Of a stretch of 64,000 nt of DNA, positions 1-9,187 are shown one piece after another (the stretch's first letter is position 1; the number at the start of each line of letters is the position of its first letter). This stretch comes from JALZUR01 sp965205365 (GTDB lineage: Bacteria > Bdellovibrionota > Bdellovibrionia > Bdellovibrionales > UBA1609). The notes under the pieces were generated by a model. That model saw only the letters and a list, made by a program, of their open reading frames with translations, had not been told where the DNA came from and did not search any database. The translations under genes and the position numbers were made by a program. The stretch spans positions 372,001 through 436,000 of the forward strand of contig CBDBGT010000013.1 of assembly GCA_965205365.1 (NCBI GenBank), in the 5' to 3' direction.

Positions 1-1337
1 TCTAATTTAAAAGTATGGTTTTCAGCTGCAGATATACAAAGGGCAGCTGTAGTATGAGAAACCTCTTCACTCTTTCTAAGCCTTGGATCAACTTTCTCAC
101 TACCCATTGCACTAAGATCACTATAGGGGTGAAAATTAAAAATTTCCACTAACCATTTGCAAAACTCAATTCCTCGAACAGAGTTTCCATTCTTATCCAA
201 AGGAGGAGACCAAATACAAACTCCCATAACATTAGGAATAACAAGAACAAGTCCCCCTCCAACTCCAGATTTAGCTGGCAATCCCACAGTAAAGGCAAAC
301 TCTCCTGAGTAGTCATACATTCCTGATGAGTGCATAAGAGACAAACAATTCTTAATATTCTCAGACTCAAAAACCCTTTCCCCAGAAAAAGGGTTTTCAC
401 CTGATTTTGCCAATGTTGCTGCTGCAATGGCACAATAATCTGTAGTCAGTTCTACTGAACAACATCTCATATAAAAATCCAATGTATTTAAAAGATTTGT
501 ATTCTTAGGAAAAGCACCATGCTCGTTCATAAAATAAGCAAGGGCAAAATTACGATCTGCTGTTTCCTTCTCTGAAAGATAAACTGCATCATTAAAGTGA
601 GGCTTAATTCCCCCTGTGGCCTTTTCCCACACATTAAGAATATAATCAAACCTCTCTAGCATACTCATCTTAGATTTAACAAGAGAAGCGGACACAATAG
701 CTCCGGCATTGATCATTGGGTTATGAGGTCTTTTCATATAATCTAGAGTGATCTCATTAAAACTATGCCCACTAGGTTCTCTACCAATGTACTTATGAAC
801 AGTATCTTCTCCATGCTCTTCTAAAGCGAGCAAGTAATTAAACGGCTTAAAACAAGATTGAATGCTAAAATGCTCACTACAGTCCCCAAGAGAAAAGCGC
901 TGACCATCAACGGTACAAATAGAAATTCCAAATTTATCAGGAGTGATTTTTTTAAGTTGAGGAATATAGCTTGCAACATCTCCTTCTTTAATTTTTCTTA
1001 CCTCATTATAAATAGGAGTGATTAAGTTAGTGAAATCTTCAAAATGGGGAATAACAAGTTTCCCCATTATGGCACGATCAATTAACGTTTTCACATTTAC
1101 GTGAGTATTTAGACAGTCTAAAAAATATCTTTTCTCAACCCTACCTTTCACACTAGCTTTATAAACGCAGCTAAGAAAGTCTTTTAAACGAAGGTCATCT
1201 TTCTTTAAACCTCTTTTACCCAACTCTCCTTCTATAACTTTAACACTAATAAAATTTAAATCCTTTTGCCCCCTTCCTTTAAGGGCAAAAAACCTCTCAC
1301 TGGGAGAAAGTGGTTGAGCTATATTTTCATGTTCCAC
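1..1337 (-). CDS. glsA: Glutaminase, 3'-truncated by window edge
   Basis: Serine-dependent beta-lactamase-fold glutaminase, converting L-glutamine to glutamate and ammonia. I read an open frame on the minus strand from a GTG at 1335-1337 (AAGGAGGG just upstream) to the window edge with no stop. An ATG a few bases inside is out of frame and closes at once. The catalytic Ser-x-x-Lys is in SIQSCFKPF; other family hallmarks are NPMINAGAIVSA and the late segment YDYSGEFAFTVGLPAKSG with the glycine-rich GVGGGLVLVIP. About 120 residues precede the enzyme core, so this is an N-terminally extended form; the extension has no motif I recognise. The ammonium transporter and partner-switching genes follow on the same strand upstream, so ammonia metabolism may be a local theme (inference). 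Confidence 0.9.
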   Translation of the reverse strand, partial: MEHENIAQPLSPSERFFALKGRGQKDLNFISVKVIEGELGKRGLKKDDLRLKDFLSCVYKASVKGRVEKRYFLDCLNTHVNVKTLIDRAIMGKLVIPHFEDFTNLITPIYNEVRKIKEGDVASYIPQLKKITPDKFGISICTVDGQRFSLGDCSEHFSIQSCFKPFNYLLALEEHGEDTVHKYIGREPSGHSFNEITLDYMKRPHNPMINAGAIVSASLVKSKMSMLERFDYILNVWEKATGGIKPHFNDAVYLSEKETADRNFALAYFMNEHGAFPKNTNLLNTLDFYMRCCSVELTTDYCAIAAATLAKSGENPFSGERVFESENIKNCLSLMHSSGMYDYSGEFAFTVGLPAKSGVGGGLVLVIPNVMGVCIWSPPLDKNGNSVRGIEFCKWLVEIFNFHPYSDLSAMGSEKVDPRLRKSEEVSHTTAALCISAAENHTFKL

Positions 1338-1415
1338 ACTCCCTCCTTATCTAAGCACTAATAAACCAAAAAAAATATCTAAAGGCTTTAAAAGAGTCAA
1401 GTTTAAGGCCTTTTC

Positions 1416-3986
1416 TTATAAATACTTAAAACTCATAATTGTAATGTCATCAAACTGATTTGCTCCCTGGATAAAGGCATCAATATCACTTACAATAGTG
1501 TCAATTATTTTCTCATTAGAGCTCACACTATTTTGCAGTAAATTGTGCAAACGAGGAGTTCCATAAAAGTCTTTATTCTTATTTTGAGACTCAACAACCC
1601 CATCGGTATAAAACACCAGTGTGTCTCCTGAATCTATTTTAATTTCTTGTTGAGAAAATTTTGCATCATTAAAAGTTCCAACCAGTGGTCCATGAATCTT
1701 TGACAACTCTGTAAGAGAACCATCTTTACGTTTAAGGTATGGAGGATTGTGTCCTGCATTAGTAATCTGCACAGTTCCTGTTTTTAAATCCACAATACAA
1801 ACAATTAAAGTTAAAAACATACAGCTATCATTATTAGAAGAGAGCTCCTTATTTACGCTAGCTACCAATTCACTCACTTGAATTTTAGTGTTAAGCCCTT
1901 TACTTAAATGAATTTTAGCCATTGACATGAAAAGAGCTGCCGCCACACCTTTTCCAGAAACATCACCAATACAAAAGTAAACCGTATCTTTTGTTATAAA
2001 AAAATGGTCATAAAAATCTCCAGAAACAATCATTGCTGGTTGCAAATAAGCCTGTAGATCAAAGTAATCACTGGTCAAAGGAGCCGGTAACATTTCTATT
2101 TGTACCTTTTGCCCAAGGACTAAATCATTTTCCATTTGTTCTTTTTGCTTCTTAATAGTTTCATAAGTTAAATTAAGCTCTTCATTAATGGTAAGAATTT
2201 TTAAACGATTCCAAATAAAAACAATGGTTAAAGCAATAATTAATAAAAGGGTTAACAAAACTCCAATTAAATTTTGCCTCTCATAGAATTTAATAAAACT
2301 AAGGGCTTGTTTTTCATGTGACTCTACAACAATTCCAAAACCATACGTGTTATCCCACCTCCAAACCCCTAGAACATGCTCACCTAAGTGATTTTTATAT
2401 GGCATCAACTTTTCACTAGATTTTGCTTGTCTAACCGCAAGAGCAGGTTTTGTAAGTTTTCCCTGAAACTCAACCCTACTTCCTAAAGTTATTTTCTTCC
2501 CTTCACCTGTTTTTCTTAAAACTTGTTCTTCCCACCTTCCTTTAGTAACAAACTCTCCAAAAACATTGATCATATACCCATGACCACTTGTTCCAAAAAA
2601 ATTTCTTTTAAAAATCTGATCTAATCTTTTTTTAGGTGAAATTAAAAAATAAACAGCTCCATTTCCTTTTGACAAGGCAGAGCGAAATACAATTTTATTT
2701 AAAAAAATACTTTTTTTAAATATCTTACTATTTGGGATATGAGTGTCTTTAAGTAAAAAAGCACCCTCTTCCTTAACCATACTAAGTGAATTAATATTTT
2801 TACCAATAAGACTAGTCAAATTGCTAGAAGAAACCACGCCTTTAGAGTTGGTTAATAGATAGTCTGTAAAAAGATCTTTTTTCAACAGCTTACTACTTTG
2901 TAATTTTTGGTGGAAAGGAGTGAAGATATTTTTTTCAATTTGAGTAAAATATTTAGGAGCAATGTGCAGCTCCACCACTTTAGAAAAATGCCTTATTTCA
3001 AAGCGCACCTCTTCTAACCAATCCTGAACACCATGATAAACTTTATTTAATGTTGACTCATGAACAAGTTCAACATTTTGATTTGCTACTGCTTTTATGT
3101 CTTTTAAGAAATACCAAGAAGAACCTGTTATCATAAAAATGATCACAAAAGAAGACATCATAAATGGCCACTCTCTCCACACTCGACTTGTAAAAAAATG
3201 TGAAAATTGTTGATCTTTTGTTTTTTTTGATCCAAAGGAAATAAGAAAAAAAGAAAGTAAAATAAGAACAATGGACACAACCATGGTCACTAATAAAACA
3301 GCACTCAATCTTTTTCGTTTTTCATAGTGAAAAAGAATATCCTTCTTTGTTCTTTTTTCAATGGACTCAAAAAACTCACTTAAAGGCTGCATAATTTTTT
3401 CTTTAGCAACATGGTAGCCTGGGCTGTGCAAAATCTTTCTTGCATGGGACTGATCTGCTTCTTTTTTTACATCATACTCTCCAGACACTCCCTTATAAAG
3501 CCCAACCATAGCATTCATTGCCTCTGTCTCAAGAGACACAAGTTCATTAGACAGCCGCTCTGCATTTTCAAGTAAAAGAAACTCTTGTGTTGTAAACCCT
3601 GCTTTTTTCATCAAGGTTTTTAGTGACACAAACTCCTCTCCTTTAACGCTCTCCTTTCCCCTTACGAGAACAAAATCCCAATAAATACGATGATAGTTTT
3701 TAGGCCTGGCTTTTTTTCCATCTCTAATGTCTAAAATTTCTTGAAAATAGTCTTTAAAAAGCTCATTCCCTGTTACAACATAAGTTCTTGCCATACGAGT
3801 TAACTCATCAGAGCTTTGCTTTAGCTCACTGGCTAGTAAATAAGACTCATATCTTTGAGATTCTTTTTTTACTGTCTCTTGTTCATTTTTAAGAATTTGA
3901 TAAAACAACCCTAAATTAAATAAGGTCAGTAGTATTAAAGAAATAAAAATAGCGTAAAGACTTTTTTTAGAAAACACGCTATTCAT
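1416..3986 (-). CDS. Membrane sensor PP2C-type (SpoIIE/RsbU) serine phosphatase
   Basis: An 856-residue membrane protein. A transmembrane helix near residues 10-30 precedes a periplasmic helical sensor with the recognisable SSDELTRMARTYVVTG and IRDGKKARP blocks seen in sensor phosphatases and cyclases. Further helices lie near 228-250 and 280-300, then a second extracytoplasmic domain resembling dCACHE, a helix near 605-625, a short coiled coil, and a SpoIIE/PP2C domain from about 650 to the end. Metal-binding acidic motifs are visible as SGDFYDHF, IGDVSGKG and FYTDGVVE. Family role: dephosphorylates a STAS antagonist to release it in a partner-switching cascade. The matching STAS and anti-sigma kinase genes lie immediately upstream on the same strand, 360 bp away, which supports that role. 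The ligand is unknown. Confidence 0.9.
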   Translation of the reverse strand: MNSVFSKKSLYAIFISLILLTLFNLGLFYQILKNEQETVKKESQRYESYLLASELKQSSDELTRMARTYVVTGNELFKDYFQEILDIRDGKKARPKNYHRIYWDFVLVRGKESVKGEEFVSLKTLMKKAGFTTQEFLLLENAERLSNELVSLETEAMNAMVGLYKGVSGEYDVKKEADQSHARKILHSPGYHVAKEKIMQPLSEFFESIEKRTKKDILFHYEKRKRLSAVLLVTMVVSIVLILLSFFLISFGSKKTKDQQFSHFFTSRVWREWPFMMSSFVIIFMITGSSWYFLKDIKAVANQNVELVHESTLNKVYHGVQDWLEEVRFEIRHFSKVVELHIAPKYFTQIEKNIFTPFHQKLQSSKLLKKDLFTDYLLTNSKGVVSSSNLTSLIGKNINSLSMVKEEGAFLLKDTHIPNSKIFKKSIFLNKIVFRSALSKGNGAVYFLISPKKRLDQIFKRNFFGTSGHGYMINVFGEFVTKGRWEEQVLRKTGEGKKITLGSRVEFQGKLTKPALAVRQAKSSEKLMPYKNHLGEHVLGVWRWDNTYGFGIVVESHEKQALSFIKFYERQNLIGVLLTLLLIIALTIVFIWNRLKILTINEELNLTYETIKKQKEQMENDLVLGQKVQIEMLPAPLTSDYFDLQAYLQPAMIVSGDFYDHFFITKDTVYFCIGDVSGKGVAAALFMSMAKIHLSKGLNTKIQVSELVASVNKELSSNNDSCMFLTLIVCIVDLKTGTVQITNAGHNPPYLKRKDGSLTELSKIHGPLVGTFNDAKFSQQEIKIDSGDTLVFYTDGVVESQNKNKDFYGTPRLHNLLQNSVSSNEKIIDTIVSDIDAFIQGANQFDDITIMSFKYL

Positions 3987-4346
3987 ATTTTAACTTCTTT
4001 TTTGTTAGAAAATATCCACTTTTGTTTCACACTCAAAAACCTTGAACTTTTCTTATAATAATATTTTATAAGTATCTTTATAAATAACATGGGCTTTTTT
4101 TTCGCTCTTTCCTCAAAATATAAACTTTTAAACACTATTTAAAGTTTTTCCTATGTAGTTTATAAAAAAACTATAGTGACTTTATAATAATTAAAAACTT
4201 TAATGGATTTAAACTCCATAAGAAAAAATTAATTTTTAAACCTGCACAATAAATAGTGTGACTTTAATATAAAGCCAAGGGCAGTGTTTTTTAAGCAAAG
4301 CCTGCCCCTAATAAACGAGCTCTTTTATTTTTTAAAAAAGCTTCAC
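3987..4346. other. AT-rich intergenic region
   Basis: No gene is supportable here. Near 4276-4306 there is a GGGCAG...CTGCCC pair that could fold into a weak hairpin downstream of the STAS gene, but no T-tract follows, so I do not call a terminator. The remaining sequence probably holds the promoter of the phosphatase gene. Confidence 0.5.
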
Positions 4347-4697
4347 TCATAAAGACAATCCCGTAAGTGCGGCCTCTTTGTTATCATAAATTTGCAATAC
4401 GTTAGCCAAGGAGGCAAGGTCTAGTATTCTTTTAACGTTCTGACTTGGAGAACAAAGCCCTACTTTTCCATTTTTTGATTTCATTTTCTTTGCTGAAAAC
4501 AAAAAAATCCTTAAACCCGCACTAGAAATATAAGAAAGTTTGCCTAAATCAAAAACCAACTTCTTACTACTGCCCTCTAAGACAGATCCTATTTGACCAT
4601 TAAGATTACTCACCATACTTGCATCAAGGTGTCCTGTGAGATAACAAATGGTGACTCCATCTACCTCTTCTATCCTTAGCGCTTTATCTTCTGACAT
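4347..4697 (-). CDS. STAS-domain anti-sigma factor antagonist
   Basis: A 116-residue single-domain STAS protein of the SpoIIAA/RsbV type. The phosphoacceptor loop is clear: LGKLSYISSAGLRIFL, with the serine pair preceding AGL. In this family the dephosphorylated form sequesters the anti-sigma kinase and frees its partner. I chose the ATG at 4697 (MSEDKALRIEE), close to the SpoIIAA-like domain start; a GTG three codons upstream is an alternative. It lies 32 bp downstream of the HATPase kinase gene on the same strand and is very likely co-transcribed with it and the ammonium transporter. Confidence 0.9.
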   Translation of the reverse strand: MSEDKALRIEEVDGVTICYLTGHLDASMVSNLNGQIGSVLEGSSKKLVFDLGKLSYISSAGLRIFLFSAKKMKSKNGKVGLCSPSQNVKRILDLASLANVLQIYDNKEAALTGLSL

Positions 4698-4729
4698 ATT
4701 TCCCACTCTCGTTTATTGTTTATTTCTAG

Positions 4730-5152
4730 TTAATAGCTTTTGTGTAATATAATTTTATTGCCATTTTCCATTGGATAATAGTTAAACTCATCAGATAAAT
4801 TCTTTATTAAATGAATTCCAATTCCTCCTATTTTACAGCTTTCTAAGTTTGCTGCTAAAACTGGATCATAGGTTTGTGTTAACGGGTTAAATGGAGTTGC
4901 GTTGTCTGTAACTGTAGCCACATAACCCTCACTATTTTTCTCAATAAGAACAGTCACATGAGGAACTCTGTTAATTCCTTTAAAACCATAATCAAATATA
5001 TTAATAATTAACTCCTCTAAACAAACATTTAAATCAAAATGTTTGTCGTCTAAATTGCCTCGATCACTCTTATAATAGTCTTTAAACGCGTTAGAAAATA
5101 CTGTAAAATCTTCTTTTTTTTCAAGAGTTTGGGTTAAATTATCTTTTTCCAT
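4730..5152 (-). CDS. Anti-sigma regulatory factor (HATPase_c serine kinase)
   Basis: A 140-residue GHKL-fold kinase of the RsbW/SpoIIAB type. The N-box is ELIINIFDYGF (metal/ATP-binding Asn), the G1 box TVTDNATPFNP, and the G2-type loop GGIGIHLIKNL. It should phosphorylate the neighbouring STAS protein and otherwise bind a sigma factor or another target. An AGGAGA ribosome-binding site precedes the ATG. It starts 10 bp after the ammonium transporter stop, so the two are an operon. No sigma factor gene is visible nearby, so the downstream target is unknown. Confidence 0.9.
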   Translation of the reverse strand: MEKDNLTQTLEKKEDFTVFSNAFKDYYKSDRGNLDDKHFDLNVCLEELIINIFDYGFKGINRVPHVTVLIEKNSEGYVATVTDNATPFNPLTQTYDPVLAANLESCKIGGIGIHLIKNLSDEFNYYPMENGNKIILHKSY

Positions 5153-5162
5153 AAAATCTCCT

Positions 5163-6527
5163 TTATTTATCCTGCATATTATCTAAATTAAGAAATTCAG
5201 GATAAGCTTCTACTCCTAACTCAACTAAATCCTGGCCTAAAAACTCTTCATCTTCAGAAATTCTAATTCCAAAAAGCCTTTCTAGTATCCACCATAATAA
5301 AGCAGAGGTTATGAAAACAAAAGCTCCAATACTTAAAACCCCTATGAGCTGAGTTTGAAAAGAAGCTTTAGTAAAAATTCCAACAGCTAATGTTCCCCAA
5401 ATTCCCCCAACTAAATGCACCGGAATGGCACCAACAACATCATCTATTTTAAACTTTTCTAACAAAGGAATTGAAAGTGTTGCAAGTAACCCTCCAATAG
5501 CTCCAATTAAAACCGCTAACCCAGGGTTTGCAATATCCGGCCCTGCAGTGATTGAAACAAGACCTGCAAGTGCTCCGTTTAACACAGTCATAATCTTCAT
5601 CTTCTTGTAGTAAAAAAAACAAAATGCAATGGTGCTAAAAATTCCTGCCGCTGCTGCAAGGTTTGTGTTAAAAAAAACAATTCCCATATTCACTGCATCT
5701 AAACCACTAGAATAACTTAAAACCGAGCCACCGTTAAAACCAAGCCAACCAAACCACAAAACAAAAACCCCTAAAGTAACCAAAGGAACATTAGATGGCG
5801 GAGTTGGTGTGACTACACCATTTTTTTTAAACTTTCCTGTTCTTGCTCCTAAAAAAATAGCTCCAGTAAGTGAAGCCCATCCTCCAAGAGAGTGAACAAT
5901 GGTGGATCCAGCAAAATCTTTAAACCCTAACTGCCCAAGCCATCCATTCCCCCAAGTCCATGCACCTACAGTTGGATAAATAACGGAAGCAAGAATGGCA
6001 ACGAAAATAAGAAACGACCATAGCTTTACTCTTTCAGCTAAAGCCCCTGAGATAACTGAAGCCGTTGTTGCTACAAAAACACTTTGAAAAAGAACTCCTG
6101 CTAGAGAAAAGTAGCCCCCCCCTTTAAGTAAATCCACAGTCCCGGTTTCCTTTAAACCCCCTAAGAACTGTAGTTCTTCTGGTTTTAAATAAACCAAAAA
6201 TTTAAAAGTTCCTATCCATGTTCCCACATCTTCAAACATAAGGTTGTAACCCACCAAATAGTAACAAAGACAAGCAAGAGCATAAATAGCAACGTTTTTA
6301 AGACAAATAATGCTCACACTTTTTGAACGAACAAGGCCACTTTCTAGCATACAAAAGCCTGCCGCCATAAACATAACCAAAGCACTGGCCAATAAAAGAA
6401 GAAGAGTTGTAAGCATATAGGAAAACTCTTGCTGCTGTATTTGAGCAAGGTCTTGACTTGCTAAAGCAGGGCTTAAACAGCACAAGAAAAAAGCACTTAA
6501 AGCAATCTTAACACAGCTCACTTTCAT
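5163..6527 (-). CDS. amtB: Ammonium transporter Amt
   Basis: A 454-residue Amt/Mep/Rh channel with an N-terminal signal peptide (MKVSCVKIALSAFFLCCLSPALA) and about eleven membrane helices. Signatures include SVISGALAERVKLWSF, DFAGSTIVHSLGG (first pore histidine) and GAIPVHLVGGIWGTLAVG (second pore histidine). I place the start at the ATG at 6527, preceded by GGGGAA, because the upstream extension would sit in front of the signal peptide. There is no adjacent glnK, which is unusual; instead it leads an operon with the anti-sigma kinase and STAS genes. That suggests ammonium uptake or sensing is tied to a partner-switching output (inference). Confidence 0.93.
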   Translation of the reverse strand: MKVSCVKIALSAFFLCCLSPALASQDLAQIQQQEFSYMLTTLLLLLASALVMFMAAGFCMLESGLVRSKSVSIICLKNVAIYALACLCYYLVGYNLMFEDVGTWIGTFKFLVYLKPEELQFLGGLKETGTVDLLKGGGYFSLAGVLFQSVFVATTASVISGALAERVKLWSFLIFVAILASVIYPTVGAWTWGNGWLGQLGFKDFAGSTIVHSLGGWASLTGAIFLGARTGKFKKNGVVTPTPPSNVPLVTLGVFVLWFGWLGFNGGSVLSYSSGLDAVNMGIVFFNTNLAAAAGIFSTIAFCFFYYKKMKIMTVLNGALAGLVSITAGPDIANPGLAVLIGAIGGLLATLSIPLLEKFKIDDVVGAIPVHLVGGIWGTLAVGIFTKASFQTQLIGVLSIGAFVFITSALLWWILERLFGIRISEDEEFLGQDLVELGVEAYPEFLNLDNMQDK

Positions 6528-6980
6528 AATATTTCCCCTTTTAGACATCAACAAGTAACAGCTTTAATTTAGTTGATCAATTGATTAAGGCTCTTGAAGA
6601 GGGTCTGTGGGTAAAAAAGAGTAAAATATCCTATCTTTACTCAAGCTCCTGCCCTCAGCTCTTCTTCAAAGACTTGCTCTCAAATGTCTGAATTTTTAGT
6701 TTAAAAAAGATTTATGCTCGCCGCATAAAAAAGCACCTTAAGTTATTTCTTGTTAGAAGTTTAATTGCGAAAAAAACTCAAACAAAAAAGAATCAAAAAA
6801 TGCCCATAAAAACTATCCTCAATGGTTTTCATAGGTTTAAGTCTTTACCACAGGGAAAAACAAAAACTATTAGATAACGAAGAGTTTAAAGCAAAAAATG
6901 ACTGGATATCTTTACCAAGGCATTTTAAAAATTTGAGATTTGTTATTCTTAATTTAAATAAGAACTTAGAGCTTGATGTT
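6528..6980. other. Intergenic region, no gene supported
   Basis: About 450 bp of AT-rich DNA upstream of the amt operon. It probably contains the amt promoter. A 76-codon plus-strand open frame at 6822-7052 has no recognisable domain and overlaps the 3' end of the broken lipoprotein gene, so I do not call it. Confidence 0.4.
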
Positions 6981-7385
6981 TTAAATTTCTTCCAAGGCCA
7001 TAAACATTCCTTCAGCATTCATAGGTTTTGCCTTAATTATTTTTCTGCCTAGTGTAAAAGGTTTTAAATACACAGGCCCAACTTTCATATGATTTTTAAC
7101 ACCTTCAACCAAAGGGTTATAAAAGTAGCAACGTCCATTTTCTCTTACCTTAAGCTTCATTTCAGTGCTTGCAGCTATAAGGTTACCTTTTAAATCTTTG
7201 GTAGTGACGTTGAATCTATAATGAGCAATCTTTTTAATTTCATAAATAATTATATCTCCATTATCATCTAGTTCAACTTTTTGCGTGCCTGAAAGTGATT
7301 TGTTCACCTCGTTTCAACGACGCTGTCCACCTGTAAATGAAGAAGCACAAGCCAACAGAGTCCATGGCAAAATAATAGTTTTCAT
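6981..7385 (-). pseudogene. Small lipoprotein gene interrupted by an in-frame TGA
   Basis: The minus-strand frame opens at an ATG at 7385 with a lipoprotein signal (MKTIILPWTLLACAS, lipobox Leu-Leu-Ala-Cys). It reaches a TGA at 7314-7316 (codon 24), then continues in the same frame for 109 more codons. The downstream part begins at a GTG (7307) and encodes a basic, beta-rich 108-residue segment containing HYRFNVTTKDLKGN. Signal peptide and body lie in one frame, so the simplest reading is a single nonsense mutation in an exported lipoprotein of about 134 residues. Re-initiation at the GTG would give an untargeted cytoplasmic product. I recognise no domain. Confidence 0.6.
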
Positions 7386-7728
7386 GGTTTATCCCCTTCT
7401 AAGTTATCATTATTCATTTGAGTAATGGTTTTTTTTATAAGCATTATTTATTGCTCCTTTGTCTCTATGATTGTATGTGGACTAATATTAAGTTTTTCGC
7501 TACAATGCATCATTCCAGAGCCTTTATAAAATTATTTTAAAAAGTGCAAAAAAATAGATGATTAAAAATCTTTAAAAACCTATGGGTCAATGTACTCTCC
7601 TAAAGCCCTAAAAAAAGCTTAGCTCCATGGGGTCATGAAAATAAGCCTTAGATTTTTATTCGTAAAAACCCTAAATATACAAAATAATTTAAGCTTTGTT
7701 TAAAACAATATTAAAGAAATCACTTACA
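7386..7728. other. Intergenic region
   Basis: About 340 bp of AT-rich sequence between the broken lipoprotein and the aldehyde dehydrogenase gene. I see no open frame, tRNA or convincing hairpin. Confidence 0.4.
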
Positions 7729-9174
7729 CTACGTTAATGAAATACACACTGTCTTTGACTCTGTAAAAAACTTAATGGAGTCCTCTCCTCCTTCTCGTCC
7801 AAGGCCTGAGTCTTTCATTCCACCAAAAGGCATTCTTAAGTCTCTTTTTAACCATGTGTTCACCCACACAGTTCCAACATCTAACTGAGCTGCCACCTTA
7901 TGAGCCCACCTAAGGTTATTAGTCCAAATAGATGCTGATAAACCATAAGGCGTGGTGTTTGCCCATTTCACAGCCTCTCTTAAATGTTTAAAAGATGATA
8001 TGGCCACCACAGGTCCAAAAACCTCAGTCTGCTGTATGTTTGAACAATCTGAAAGCTCACTAATAATGGTAGGTCTTATAAAATATCCATTTTTAAAATC
8101 ATTAGAAAGATTTAAATCTTCATCCCCTGCAAGGAGCACACCTTTATCTTTTCTAGCCATTTGAATATGTGATTTAACTTTTTCATAATGTTCTTTTGAA
8201 ATCACTGGGCCACAAAAAGTGTCCTTTTTCATAGGATCGCCAAGAACTAAAGCCTTTGTACGCTTTACAAACTCCACCTTAAACTCTTCAAATATCGGCT
8301 CTTGAACAAAAATCCTAGAGCCACAAAGACATATTTCACCTTGATTTAAAAATGAGGATTTAATTGTATTGGTTAAGGCTTTTTCTAAATTAGCATCTTT
8401 AAAAATAATGTTTGCGTTCTTGCCCCCTAGCTCTAAGCTTAGCTTCTTAAAGTGTGCAGCTGCTTTTGACGCAATAACAGATCCTGTTTTAGTTCCCCCA
8501 GTAAATGAAACAACACTTACCCCAGGGTGAGTTATAAGTGCATCTCCCACAACAACACCCTGGCCAAAAACCATATTGCAAACAGCTTTTGGTAAACCCA
8601 CCTCGTCCATAACCTGAGAAAGCATAAATGCTGTCATAGGTGTTATTTCTGAAGGCTTACACACAACTGTATTGCCAGTAGCTAAAGCAGGAGCAATCTT
8701 CCAAGTTAAAAGATACAAAGGTAAATTCCAAGGCGTAATCAGTGCAGCTACACCAATGGGCTGTCTAAGCTCATAGTTTAAAGAACCATCAGCCATTGTT
8801 GTTGATCTTTCTTTTTTATGGAGAATCTCTGTGGCAAAAAACTTAAAGTTGTGAATAGCCCTATTTATATCCATTTTTTTTGATAGCCATAAAGGTTTTC
8901 CAACATCTTTAGTCTCTGCCTTAGCAAAAGAGTCAGCTTTTTCCTCTAACTTACTGGCAATTTCAAAAAGCCAATGAGAGCGTTCTTCAACACAAGTTTG
9001 ACTCCATTTTACAAAAGCTTTTTTAGCTGAAACCACTGCTGGAATAACATCCATAGCACCTGAGTCTGGTTGCACAGCATAGGCTTGAGCTGTTGCAGGG
9101 TTATAAATATTTAAAGTCTTACCTGAAACTGCTTCTTTAAACTCACCATTTATATAATTTTTAATTTCATCCAT
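7729..9174 (-). CDS. NAD-dependent aldehyde dehydrogenase, 2-aminomuconate semialdehyde dehydrogenase-like
   Basis: A 481-residue aldehyde dehydrogenase. The general-base glutamate is in SLELGGKNANI and the nucleophilic cysteine in NQGEICLCGSRIF. That last motif, with two cysteines and SRIF, is typical of the ALDH8/AmnC/XylG branch acting on muconic semialdehydes from aromatic meta-cleavage or kynurenine breakdown. The C-terminus MPFGGMKDSGLGREGG is standard. I chose the ATG at 9174 just after the upstream gene; a TTG at 9198 is possible. It is last in a three-gene operon with the flavin oxidoreductase and SDR. The substrate assignment is by motif only. Confidence 0.85.
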   Translation of the reverse strand: MDEIKNYINGEFKEAVSGKTLNIYNPATAQAYAVQPDSGAMDVIPAVVSAKKAFVKWSQTCVEERSHWLFEIASKLEEKADSFAKAETKDVGKPLWLSKKMDINRAIHNFKFFATEILHKKERSTTMADGSLNYELRQPIGVAALITPWNLPLYLLTWKIAPALATGNTVVCKPSEITPMTAFMLSQVMDEVGLPKAVCNMVFGQGVVVGDALITHPGVSVVSFTGGTKTGSVIASKAAAHFKKLSLELGGKNANIIFKDANLEKALTNTIKSSFLNQGEICLCGSRIFVQEPIFEEFKVEFVKRTKALVLGDPMKKDTFCGPVISKEHYEKVKSHIQMARKDKGVLLAGDEDLNLSNDFKNGYFIRPTIISELSDCSNIQQTEVFGPVVAISSFKHLREAVKWANTTPYGLSASIWTNNLRWAHKVAAQLDVGTVWVNTWLKRDLRMPFGGMKDSGLGREGGEDSIKFFTESKTVCISLT

Positions 9175-9187
9175 TTTAAACCCACTT

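Noticed and set aside
6822..7052. 76-codon plus-strand frame upstream of the broken lipoprotein
   Set aside because: No recognisable domain, overlaps the opposite-strand gene, and composition is ordinary for AT-rich non-coding DNA.
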